From VBDM01 sp035280025 (GTDB lineage Bacteria; Pseudomonadota; Gammaproteobacteria; Burkholderiales; SG8-39), in assembly GCA_035280025.1 (NCBI GenBank), contig DATEGT010000200.1:1-23487 (forward strand): 23,487 bases of DNA, given 5' to 3'. The position numbers and the translations under genes were made by a program. The stretch's first letter is position 1. Every line of letters begins with the position of its first letter. The notes beneath the pieces were generated by a model, which ran no database searches, was not told where the DNA came from, and saw only the letters and a program-made list of their open reading frames with translations. Positions 12,977-21,162 of this stretch are shown one piece after another.

Positions 12977-14842
12977 ATGCCGCGGCCCAGCGTGAGCAGA
13001 AAGAGCGAGCTCAGCAACATGTTGCTCGATGAGTCGCCCGACGCGGTCATCGCGACCAGCCGGGAGGGCGAGGTGTTTTATTGGAGCAAGGGCGCCCAAA
13101 CCGTTTTCGGCTATAGCTGCGACGAGGCCATTGGTCGCTCGATCAACGAACTCATCGTGCCGAACGACCGCGCGGACGAGGAAGCGCGCATCCTTCGCGA
13201 GGCGCTCGAAACAGGCTTCTCGACCTACGAGTCGATCCGCCGGGCGAAGGACGGCTCGCTCGTCTACGTGGACATCTCGAGCAAGGCCGTCCGCGATGCC
13301 CACGGCCAGGTCGAATTCATCCTGTCCAGCAAGAAGGACGTCACCCATCTCAAGGTCCTGCGCGACGCGAAGCTGGTCGAAGCCAAATTTCGCGATCTCC
13401 TCGAGTCCACTCCCGACGGCATCGTGATGGTCAACGCAACCGGCCGAATCGTACTCGTCAACGCCCAGGCCGAAAAGCTGTTCGGATACGGACGGGGAGA
13501 GCTGCAGGCCAGGCCGGTGGAGGCGTTGCTCCCGGAGCGCATGCGCGGTTCCCATGTGCGGCACCGCTCGGGCTTCTTCGCCCAGCCGCGCATCCGGTCC
13601 ATGGGTGTCGGGCTCGAACTGTACGGGCTGCGCAAGGACGGCAGCGAGTTTCCGGTCGAGATCAGCCTGAGCCCGCTTCCAACGGAAGAGGGCGGCACGC
13701 TCGTGATGAGCGCGATCCGCGATATCAGCGAACGCAAGAAGGCGGAGCAGAAATTCAGAGGTCTGCTCGAATCCGCTCCCGATGCGATCATCATCGTCAA
13801 CAAGCGCGGGAACATCGTTCTCGTCAACTCGCAAACCGAAAGGCTATTCGGGTATTCCCGCTCCGAGCTGATCGACCAGGGAATCGAGCTGCTGCTGCCC
13901 GAGCGTTACAGAGAGGCGCACGCTGGTCATCGCCACGGCTTCTTCGCCGATCCGCGATTGCGCCCGATGGGGGCGGGCCTGGAGCTCTACGGACGGCGCA
14001 GAGACGGGAGCGAGTTTCCGGTCGAGATCAGCTTGAGCCCGATCGAGACCGAGGGCGAGGTCTTGGTCTCCAGCGCGATTCGCGACATTACCGAGCGCAA
14101 GCGCTTCGAGCGTGAGCTTCAGCAGAAGAACGTCGAGCTGGCGAACGCCAACGTAGCGAAGGATCGCTTCCTGGCGAGCATGAGTCACGAGCTAAGGACC
14201 CCTTTGAATGCCATTCTCGGCTTTACGGGAACGCTGTTGATGAAGCTCCCGGGGCCGCTCAACATCGAACAGGAGAAGCAGCTGCGTACCGTGCAGACGG
14301 GAGCCAAGCACCTGCTCGCGCTCATCAACGACCTGCTCGATCTCGCCAAGATCGAGTCGGGCCAAGTGGAACTGAAGCTGGTTCCGACCGACTGCAAAGA
14401 AGTGATCGAGGAGGTCGGTGCGTCGCTGCGTCCGCAAGCGGAAAAGAAGGGCCTCGAATTCACGGTGACGACGCCACATGCACTGACATTACGCACAGAT
14501 CGCCGCACGCTGGGGCAGATCGTCATCAACCTTGTCAACAACGCGATCAAGTTTACCGAGCGCGGCAGCGTCAAGATCACCAGCGAGCAGCGCGAAGAAA
14601 ACGGCACCAGGACGCTCGAGATCAGAGTCGAGGACACCGGCATGGGCATCCGCCCTGAGGACCAAGCGAAGCTGTTCGCCGCTTTCAGCCGGGTGGAGGC
14701 CGCGACAAGACAGATTCAGGAAGGCACCGGGCTCGGCCTGCACCTGAGCCAGAAGCTGGCCGGGGCGCTGGGAGGCCGGATCGAGCTTGAGAGCGAGTAT
14801 GGCCGAGGCAGCGTCTTTACTCTGATATTGCGGGAAGGATGA
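12977..14842 (+). CDS. Cytosolic sensor histidine kinase with three PAS domains
   Basis: 621 residues, no membrane helix. PAS 1 at about 13-130, PAS 2 at 137-257, PAS 3 at 258-377. PAS 2 and PAS 3 are close copies of each other, sharing the segments FRDLLES/FRGLLES and GLELYG, then DGSEFPVEISLSP, including 24 identical bases at 13643-13666 and 14009-14032. HisKA follows with H404 in SMSHELRTPLNAIL, then an HATPase with NLVNNAIKF, EDTGMGI and GTGLGLHLS. Orthodox kinase without a receiver; the single-domain receiver 3 bases downstream is its likely partner. ATG 12977 is chosen although its Shine-Dalgarno is weak; GTG 12992 and ATG 13019 are alternatives. The promoter at 12928-12956 lies just upstream. 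Confidence 0.93.
   Translation: MPRPSVSRKSELSNMLLDESPDAVIATSREGEVFYWSKGAQTVFGYSCDEAIGRSINELIVPNDRADEEARILREALETGFSTYESIRRAKDGSLVYVDISSKAVRDAHGQVEFILSSKKDVTHLKVLRDAKLVEAKFRDLLESTPDGIVMVNATGRIVLVNAQAEKLFGYGRGELQARPVEALLPERMRGSHVRHRSGFFAQPRIRSMGVGLELYGLRKDGSEFPVEISLSPLPTEEGGTLVMSAIRDISERKKAEQKFRGLLESAPDAIIIVNKRGNIVLVNSQTERLFGYSRSELIDQGIELLLPERYREAHAGHRHGFFADPRLRPMGAGLELYGRRRDGSEFPVEISLSPIETEGEVLVSSAIRDITERKRFERELQQKNVELANANVAKDRFLASMSHELRTPLNAILGFTGTLLMKLPGPLNIEQEKQLRTVQTGAKHLLALINDLLDLAKIESGQVELKLVPTDCKEVIEEVGASLRPQAEKKGLEFTVTTPHALTLRTDRRTLGQIVINLVNNAIKFTERGSVKITSEQREENGTRTLEIRVEDTGMGIRPEDQAKLFAAFSRVEAATRQIQEGTGLGLHLSQKLAGALGGRIELESEYGRGSVFTLILREG
13385..14107 (+). repeat. Tandem duplication of a PAS-PAC coding unit (~122 codons)
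   Basis: Two units, about 13385-13747 and 13748-14107, encode PAS 2 and PAS 3 of the kinase. Corresponding positions are offset by 366 bases at the best-matching block. A stretch of 24 bases is identical (13643-13666 against 14009-14032) and the flanking codons are similar, so the copies derive from an internal duplication, possibly kept similar by gene conversion. Confidence 0.75.
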
Positions 14843-14845
14843 GGC

Positions 14846-15247
14846 ATGCAGGCGCGGATCCTGGTGATCGAGGACAACAAGGCCAATCTCGAACTCGTCG
14901 AGTATCTGCTGAAGGCATCCGGGTACGCGACGCTCACTGCCCGGGACGGCGAGGAAGGAGTCCGAACGGCGCGGCAAGAGTGTCCCGACCTGATAGTTTG
15001 CGATCTGCAGATGCCAATGCTGGACGGCTACGAAGTGGTGCGAGAAGTGAAGAAAGACCCGTTGCTGCGGCCGATTCCCATCATCGCCGTCACGGCCTCG
15101 TCCATGCCCGGAGATCGCAACAAGGTGCTTTCGAAGGGCTTCGACGGCTACGTGTCCAAGCCCATCGATCCGGAGAGATTTGTGCGGTCGCTCGAAGGCT
15201 TTCTGCCGCCCGGTCTGCGTGCCCACCGGGTCGCTGTCGATCCTTGA
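14846..15247 (+). CDS. Single-domain response regulator, partner of the triple-PAS kinase
   Basis: 133-residue receiver with no output domain, similar to DivK-like stand-alone receivers. E9-D10 in LVIEDNKAN, phosphoacceptor D53 in IVCDLQMPMLDGYE, Thr in AVTASS, lysine in VSKPID. It has a short C-terminal tail after the domain. ATG 14846 follows GGATGAGG and lies 3 bases after the kinase stop, so it is cotranscribed with the kinase and almost certainly phosphorylated by it. The EAL protein begins 10 bases later and carries its own receiver. The two receivers may compete for, or relay, the same phosphoryl group. Confidence 0.92.
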   Translation: MQARILVIEDNKANLELVEYLLKASGYATLTARDGEEGVRTARQECPDLIVCDLQMPMLDGYEVVREVKKDPLLRPIPIIAVTASSMPGDRNKVLSKGFDGYVSKPIDPERFVRSLEGFLPPGLRAHRVAVDP

Positions 15248-15257
15248 TCGCGTAGCC

Positions 15258-18200
15258 ATGGCAACGATACTCGTCGTCGACGATCGTCCGACGAATCGCC
15301 AGTTCCTGCTGACTCTGCTCGGGTACCGGGGACACGGGCTGCTCGAGGCCGCGAACGGTGCGGAGGCGCTCGAGCGCGTGCGCACGGGCCATCCGGACCT
15401 AGTAATCACCGACATCCTCATGCCCACCATGGACGGATACGAGTTTGTTCAGCGCCTGCGGGCCGAGCCGGAGGCCGCGCCGACCGAGGTCATCTTCTAC
15501 ACGGCCACCTACAGCGAGAAGCAGGCGAGGGCGCTCGCTGATACCTGCGGCGTGCGAATAGTGCTTCCGAAACCCTCAGATCCAGAGAAGATCCTTGCCG
15601 CGGTGGACGAGGCGCTCGGCGTCGAGGTCGGCGCCGCGGATCCGGGCGCGTCGCCTCCGGGCGACGCCGGAGCCCTGGGCAAAGTGGACGATCAGCTCGC
15701 GGACTTCATCGGGGAGCTGCAGGCAGTCAAGGCGAAATTCGACGGCATCGCCGAGAGCAGCGGAAACGTGCCCTCACAACGCGACGAGCTGGCGCGACTT
15801 TCTGAGCAGTTCTCGCGGAACGTGATCAACCTGCAGCGGATCGTCTCGCGCCTGTCCGCGATCATCGATGTCGGAATGGAAATCAGCTCGGAGAGGCAGC
15901 CCAAGCGCCTGGTCGAGTTGTTCTTCGCAGCCGCCTGCGACATCATCGATTCGAGATATGCGGCAATCGGCATGCTCGACGAGCAGGAATACGCTCTGAA
16001 ATTCGTCTTCGCCAAAAGCCTGGACGCACAGGTCTTCCAGGACGCCGATAGGAGCCGCAAGGGCCTCCTGGGAGCCTTGCTTGCCGGGGGCGGTCCGGTT
16101 CGCGGCAAGGGCGGCAGCGGGAGGGCCGACGAAGCGCTCCCGCCGGGCCATCCTGAGGTGCGGAACTTTCTGGGAGTTCCGGTCGCGTCCAAGGAGCGGG
16201 TATACGGTTGGATGCTCTTCGCCGACAGCCGCGGCGGAAGCGAATTCGGCGAGGAAGACGCGTGCCTCGCCTCCATGATGGCGACCCGCCTCGCCGTGCT
16301 CTATGAGAACGCCGTGCTCTACGACGTCATCCAGAGGCACGCCGCTCAGCTGCAGGTGGAAATCTCCGAGCGGCGACACGCCGAACGGGCTGCCCGCGAA
16401 AGCGAGGCCAAGTTCCGGGAGCTCATCGAACAGGCCTCGGACGGCGTCTTCGCCACCGACTCAGAAGGCAACTTCAAGCTCGTGAACTCCAGATTCCGCG
16501 AGATGCTGCACTACGAAGAGGACGAGTTGCTCCGGCTCAACGTCGCGGATACCTACCCCGAGCGGGAGAGACCGGCGTTCCTGGAGCGCCTGGCGAAACT
16601 CGGCGAGACCAAGAGCCGACTGTTCGAGCGCATGATGAAACGCAAGGACGGCACCCTGTTTCCCGTGGAAGTTTCGGTCCGCCGGCTTTCGAGCGGGCTG
16701 AATCAGGGCATCGTTCGCGACATCACCGAGCGAAACGCCGCCGCCGCCGCCCTCGCCGAGAGCGAGTTCCGCTTCCGCCAGCTCACGGAGAACATCACCG
16801 AGGTGTTTTGGCTCACCGATCCGGCCAAGAACGAGATGCTCTACATCAGCCCCGCGTACGAGAAGGTCTGGGCCCGCGACTGCGGCCACCTCTACGCATC
16901 GCCGCGCGACTGGGTCGAGGCGATCCATTCCGATGACCGGGAGCGCGTCCTCGCCGCCGCCGTCGCGAAGCAGGCCCGAGGGGACTACGACGAGGAATAC
17001 CGCATCGTCCGGCCGGACGGCTCCACGCGCTGGGTTCGCGACCGCGCTTTCCCGGTTCGCGACGCGCACGGCCGGGTATACCGCATCGCCGGCGTCGCCG
17101 AGGACGTCACGGAGCGCAAGGAGGCCGAGATCCGCATCACCAGCCTCAACCGCGTCTACGCCGTGCTGAGCGGCATCAACAAGCTCATCGTGCGCGTGCG
17201 CGATCGCAGGGATCTCTTCGACGAAGCCTGCCGCATCGCTGTCGAGGCGGGAAACTTCGGGATGGCGTGGATCGGCGAAATCGACCGGACATCGCTAGAC
17301 GTTGCGCCGGTCGCCTGGATGGGCATGGACGGCGACGTGGCCCTGCTGAAGGCGAGCGCGCGCCCGGACGTCCCGGAAGGCCAGGGAATGGTGGGCCGGG
17401 CCATTCGCGGGAGGAAACCCGTGATCACGAACGATATCGGCGCCGATCCGGGGGCCGGCGGGCCCCGCCGCAAGGAGGCGCTGCGGCGCGGCTTCAACTC
17501 CATAGTCGCCATGCCGCTGATAGTGGGCGGCGAGGTGTCCGCCACGCTCACGCTGTTCGCCAGGGAACGGAACTTCTTCAGCGAGGAGGAGCTGAAGCTG
17601 CTGACCGAGCTTGCCGACGATATCTCGTTCGCGCTCGATCACATCGAGAAAGCGGACAGGCTCGACTACCTCGCCTACTACGACGCGACGACGGGAATCG
17701 CGAACCGCAAGCTGCTCCTCGAGCGCCTCGATCAGCGCATACGCATCGCGGCTCCGCGGAAGGAAAGGCTGGCGCTGGCGATCCTGGACATCGAGCGCTT
17801 CAAGAGCATCAACGATACCCTGGGGCGGCACACCGGCGACCAGCTGCTCAAGGCGGTCGCCGATCGCTTCGCCAAATTCCTCGACGATCCCGACCGGCTG
17901 GGCCGGGTTCTGGGGGATCAGTTCGGCATCATCATTCCGGACGCGCGCGGCGAAGGTGAAGTCGCGCGCCGCATCGACGAGAAGCTGAGAGTCTGCGTCG
18001 GCGCGCCGATCCGGGTGGGAAGCACCGAGCTCAGGATTTCCGCCAAGGCGGGCGTTGCCCTCTACCCCGACGACGGGTCAGACGCCGACGCGCTCTTCAG
18101 GAACGCCGAGGCGGCGCTCAAGCGGGCCAAGGCGGCCGGCGAGCGCTGTCTGTTCTACGCGCAGAAGATGACCGAGCGCGTCGGAGAGAATCTCGCGCTC

Positions 18201-18956
18201 GAGAACAAGCTGCGGCTGGCGGTCGAGAACGAAGAGTTCGTACTGCACTACCAGCCCAAGGTCGACGCGGCGACGCGGAAGATCGAAGGGATGGAAGCGC
18301 TGATCCGCTGGCACAGCCCAGGGCTGGGCCTCGTCCCGCCCGCGCACTTCATTCCCCTTCTCGAGGAAACGGGTTTGATCCTGGAAGCCGGCGCCTGGGC
18401 CCTGCGCCGGGCCGCTCTCGACTACCGGCGATGGTCCGAGCGGCGCCTGAACGCCCCGCGCGTCGCCGTCAACGTCTCGGCGATTCAGATGCGCCGCCGC
18501 GATTTCGTGGAGACCGCGCTCGCCTCGGTCGGAGCCGGCGAGGGCCGGACGGGCATCGACATCGAAGTCACCGAAAGCCTCGCCATGGAGGACATCGAAG
18601 CCAACATCGGAAAGTTCGAGGCGCTGCGCCGGGCGGGAATGGAAATCGCGATCGACGACTTCGGCACCGGGTACTCGTCGCTCGGCTACCTCGCGAAGCT
18701 TCCGGTCCAGTCGCTCAAGATCGACCGCTCGTTCATCGTTTCGATGCTGAAGGATCCCGCGGTGATGACGCTGGTCTCGACCATCGTGTCGCTGGCGCAC
18801 ACCCTCCGGCTCAAGGTCGTCGCCGAGGGCGTGGAGTCGGAGGAGCAGGCAATCGCGCTTGCGCGGCTCGGCTGCGATCAGCTGCAGGGCTATTTGATCG
18901 CCAGACCGCTGCCCTTCGACGAAATCACGAAGTGGCTGGAGGCGCAGGCCGCCTAG
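15258..18956 (+). CDS. REC-GAF-PAS-PAS-GAF-(degenerate GGDEF)-EAL c-di-GMP phosphodiesterase
   Basis: 1232 residues, cytosolic. Receiver at 1-120 (D52 in VITDILMPTMDG), GAF near 205-355, PAS near 381-500 and 501-628, GAF near 630-790, GGDEF near 795-960, EAL near 970-1225. The cyclase signature reads LGDQF (about 885-889) instead of GGDEF, so diguanylate cyclase activity is unlikely; the domain may still bind GTP as a regulator. The EAL domain keeps its motifs: E1013-A-L, NVSAIQ, the Glu in VTES, IDDFGTGYSSL with loop 6, KVVAEGVES, and QGYLIARPLP. It is therefore predicted to hydrolyse c-di-GMP. Start is ATG 15258; the frame stays open upstream but there only overlaps the preceding receiver gene. 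Last gene of the kinase-receiver operon, giving that operon a c-di-GMP output. Confidence 0.94.
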   Translation: MATILVVDDRPTNRQFLLTLLGYRGHGLLEAANGAEALERVRTGHPDLVITDILMPTMDGYEFVQRLRAEPEAAPTEVIFYTATYSEKQARALADTCGVRIVLPKPSDPEKILAAVDEALGVEVGAADPGASPPGDAGALGKVDDQLADFIGELQAVKAKFDGIAESSGNVPSQRDELARLSEQFSRNVINLQRIVSRLSAIIDVGMEISSERQPKRLVELFFAAACDIIDSRYAAIGMLDEQEYALKFVFAKSLDAQVFQDADRSRKGLLGALLAGGGPVRGKGGSGRADEALPPGHPEVRNFLGVPVASKERVYGWMLFADSRGGSEFGEEDACLASMMATRLAVLYENAVLYDVIQRHAAQLQVEISERRHAERAARESEAKFRELIEQASDGVFATDSEGNFKLVNSRFREMLHYEEDELLRLNVADTYPERERPAFLERLAKLGETKSRLFERMMKRKDGTLFPVEVSVRRLSSGLNQGIVRDITERNAAAAALAESEFRFRQLTENITEVFWLTDPAKNEMLYISPAYEKVWARDCGHLYASPRDWVEAIHSDDRERVLAAAVAKQARGDYDEEYRIVRPDGSTRWVRDRAFPVRDAHGRVYRIAGVAEDVTERKEAEIRITSLNRVYAVLSGINKLIVRVRDRRDLFDEACRIAVEAGNFGMAWIGEIDRTSLDVAPVAWMGMDGDVALLKASARPDVPEGQGMVGRAIRGRKPVITNDIGADPGAGGPRRKEALRRGFNSIVAMPLIVGGEVSATLTLFARERNFFSEEELKLLTELADDISFALDHIEKADRLDYLAYYDATTGIANRKLLLERLDQRIRIAAPRKERLALAILDIERFKSINDTLGRHTGDQLLKAVADRFAKFLDDPDRLGRVLGDQFGIIIPDARGEGEVARRIDEKLRVCVGAPIRVGSTELRISAKAGVALYPDDGSDADALFRNAEAALKRAKAAGERCLFYAQKMTERVGENLALENKLRLAVENEEFVLHYQPKVDAATRKIEGMEALIRWHSPGLGLVPPAHFIPLLEETGLILEAGAWALRRAALDYRRWSERRLNAPRVAVNVSAIQMRRRDFVETALASVGAGEGRTGIDIEVTESLAMEDIEANIGKFEALRRAGMEIAIDDFGTGYSSLGYLAKLPVQSLKIDRSFIVSMLKDPAVMTLVSTIVSLAHTLRLKVVAEGVESEEQAIALARLGCDQLQGYLIARPLPFDEITKWLEAQAA

Positions 18957-18963
18957 CGGGGGG

Positions 18964-19449
18964 TCAGTAGGAAAGCCATTGCGGGCGCTTGGCCGAAATG
19001 ACGCGCGTGTTCACGCCGCACCAGTTCAGTCCGCCGAACAACCGGCCGTGCTCGATCTTCACGCAGCGGTCCATCACCGTCTCCAGCCCCGCGGCCTCGG
19101 CTTTCGCCGCGGCCTCAGCGTTCAGCACGCCCAGCTGCTGCCACAGCACCTTCGCGCCGATCGCGATGGCGTCCTCGGCGATCGGCATGATGTCCCGGGT
19201 CTTGCGGAAGCAGTCGACGATGTCGACCTCCACGGCGCTTTTTTGACTGACCTCGCGCAGAGACGGGTAGCACTTCTGCCCGAGGATCTGCTCGTAGCGC
19301 GGGTTCACCGGGATCACCGTGTAGCCGTGCTCGATCATGTATTTCGCGGCGAAGTAGCTGGGGCGGAACCAGTCTCCCGAGAGGCCGACCACCGCGATCA
19401 CTCGGCTCGTCTTGAGAATTCGGCGCAAGCCCGGGATGTCGTCGACCAT
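18964..19449 (-). CDS. CoA-binding protein, YccU family
   Basis: 161 residues with a CoA-binding Rossmann domain, related to the CoA-binding part of succinyl-CoA synthetase alpha. Visible: VIAVVGLSGDWFRPSYFAAKY, YTVIPVNPRYEQILGQKCYPSL, a WQQLGVLN segment and the C-terminal CVKIEHGRLF. The family has no settled enzymatic function; members bind CoA in structures. The ATG at 19449 is 36 bases from the divergent ATG of the ThDP enzyme, so both promoters and any operator must share that short gap. The 3' end is 7 bases from the convergent EAL gene stop. A functional link to the ThDP enzyme through acyl-CoA is possible but unsupported. Confidence 0.88.
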   Translation of the reverse strand: MVDDIPGLRRILKTSRVIAVVGLSGDWFRPSYFAAKYMIEHGYTVIPVNPRYEQILGQKCYPSLREVSQKSAVEVDIVDCFRKTRDIMPIAEDAIAIGAKVLWQQLGVLNAEAAAKAEAAGLETVMDRCVKIEHGRLFGGLNWCGVNTRVISAKRPQWLSY

Positions 19450-19485
19450 GGCTCCGGAATTCTATCGTATAGTTCCGACCTCACC

Positions 19486-21153
19486 ATGGCAGCCACGCGG
19501 ACCGCAGCCCAGATCCTCGTCGACGCGCTGAAGATCCACGGCGTCGAAGCCGCTTTCTGCGTCCCCGGGGAGAGCTATCTCGCGGTGCTCGACGCGCTCT
19601 ACGACGCGCGCGAGGAGATCCGGCTGATCGTGGCGCGCCAGGACGGCGGCGCGGCCTACATGGCGGAGGCCTACGGCAAGGTCGCCGGCAAGCCGGGCAT
19701 CTGCTTCGTCACGCGCGGCCCCGGCGCGACCAACGCCTCGATCGGAGTGCACACCGCGCACCAGGATTCCACGCCGATGATCGTCTTCGTCGGACAGGTG
19801 CCCGGCGAATTCTCGGACCGCGAAGCGTTCCAGGAGATCGACTACCGGCAGATGTTCGGGCCGATGACGAAATGGGCGGCGCAGATCGACCGCCCCGAGC
19901 GCATGCACGAGTACGTGAGCCGTGCCTTCCACCTGGCGATGTCGGGACGCCCCGGACCGGTGGTGCTCGCGCTGCCCGAGGACATGCTGACGCAGACCGC
20001 CAGCGTCGCGGACGTCGCGCCCTATCAGGCGGTGCAGGCGAGCCCTTCGGCGGCCGACATGGACAGGCTGCGCGGCCTGCTCGCGCGCTCGCAGCGGCCG
20101 CTCGTCATCCTCGGCGGCACGGTGTGGACGCGCGAGGCCTGCCGCGATTTGCAGGCTTTTGCGGAGAATACGGGGCTGCCGATCTCCGCCTCGTTCCGCT
20201 TCCAGGACCTCTTCGACAACAACCACGACCATTACGTCGGCGACGTGGGAATCGGCATCAACCCGAAGCTCGCGGCGCGAGTGCGCGACTCGGACGTGCT
20301 GCTCGTCATCGGCGCGCGCCTGGGCGAGATGACGACCGGGGCGTATACCCTCGTCGAGCCGCCGCGGCCGAAGCAGAAGCTGGTGCACGTGCACGCCGGG
20401 GCCGAGGAGCTGGGGCGCGTCTACCAGGGCGAGCTGCTCGTCAATTCCGGCATGCCGCAGTTCGCCGCGGCCCTGAGGAATCTCAGGCTCGACGCCGCGG
20501 CGTGGAAATCCTGGCGCGAGCAGGCGCGCGCCGACTACGTCGAGTGGACCCGGCCCGCGCCGATCCCGGGAAAGGTGCAGTACGCCGAGATCGTCGCGTG
20601 GATGCGCGAGCATCTGCCGAAGGACGCGATCATCGCGAACGGCGCGGGCAACTTCGCCGGATGGATCTCGCGCTTCTACCGCTACCCCGGGCTGCGCACC
20701 CAGGTCGCGCCGACCAACGGCTCGATGGGCTACGGGGTGCCGGCAGGCATCGCCGCCAAGGTCGCCCGGCCCGATCGCCTCGTCGTCTCGGTGAACGGCG
20801 ACGGCGACTTCCTCATGAACGGCCAGGAGCTCGCGACCGCCGTGCAATACGAGCTGCCGGTGATCTTCATCGTCGTGAACAACGGCATGTACGGCACCAT
20901 CCGCATGCACCAGGAGCGCGAGTACCCGGCGCGGGTCTACGCGACCGCGCTCCGGAATCCGGATTTCGCCGCGCTCGCGCGCGCCTACGGCGCGCACGGC
21001 GAGCGCGTCGAGGAAACTGCGGAGTTTGCGCCGGCATTCGAGCGCGCGGCGAAGTCGGGCAAGCCTGCGCTCATCGAGGTGCGCATCGATCCGCAGGCGA
21101 TCACGACCTCGACCACGCTCGACGCGATCCGGGCCCGCGCGCTCAAGGGCTGA
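19486..21153 (+). CDS. ThDP-dependent acetolactate-synthase-like enzyme
   Basis: 555 residues with the three-domain layout of the acetolactate synthase/benzoylformate decarboxylase family: N-terminal PYR domain (1-170), central Rossmann-like domain (about 190-320), C-terminal ThDP-binding PP domain (from ~360). FVTRGPGATNAS (74-85) and the ThDP/Mg motif G438-D-G-D with the later VVNNGMYG are present. At the catalytic-Glu position, where HEQ or HEG is usual, this protein reads RQDGG, placing Asp53 there. The true reaction is unknown; biosynthetic acetolactate synthase is less likely because no small regulatory subunit (ilvN/ilvH) follows. Decarboxylase or C-C lyase roles are alternatives. ATG 19486 is the start of homology. 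Divergent from the CoA-binding gene; its stop is 9 bases from the convergent membrane protein gene. Confidence 0.88.
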   Translation: MAATRTAAQILVDALKIHGVEAAFCVPGESYLAVLDALYDAREEIRLIVARQDGGAAYMAEAYGKVAGKPGICFVTRGPGATNASIGVHTAHQDSTPMIVFVGQVPGEFSDREAFQEIDYRQMFGPMTKWAAQIDRPERMHEYVSRAFHLAMSGRPGPVVLALPEDMLTQTASVADVAPYQAVQASPSAADMDRLRGLLARSQRPLVILGGTVWTREACRDLQAFAENTGLPISASFRFQDLFDNNHDHYVGDVGIGINPKLAARVRDSDVLLVIGARLGEMTTGAYTLVEPPRPKQKLVHVHAGAEELGRVYQGELLVNSGMPQFAAALRNLRLDAAAWKSWREQARADYVEWTRPAPIPGKVQYAEIVAWMREHLPKDAIIANGAGNFAGWISRFYRYPGLRTQVAPTNGSMGYGVPAGIAAKVARPDRLVVSVNGDGDFLMNGQELATAVQYELPVIFIVVNNGMYGTIRMHQEREYPARVYATALRNPDFAALARAYGAHGERVEETAEFAPAFERAAKSGKPALIEVRIDPQAITTSTTLDAIRARALKG

Positions 21154-21162
21154 ACGCGCGCT

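Noticed and set aside
16735..16755. GCC trinucleotide run in the EAL gene
   Set aside because: Short, codes for an alanine linker between two PAS domains, and is expected in GC-rich coding sequence.
19462..20997. Minus-strand 511-codon frame over the ThDP enzyme
   Set aside because: Composition typical of an antisense frame, no family pattern, and it conflicts with a complete ThDP enzyme.
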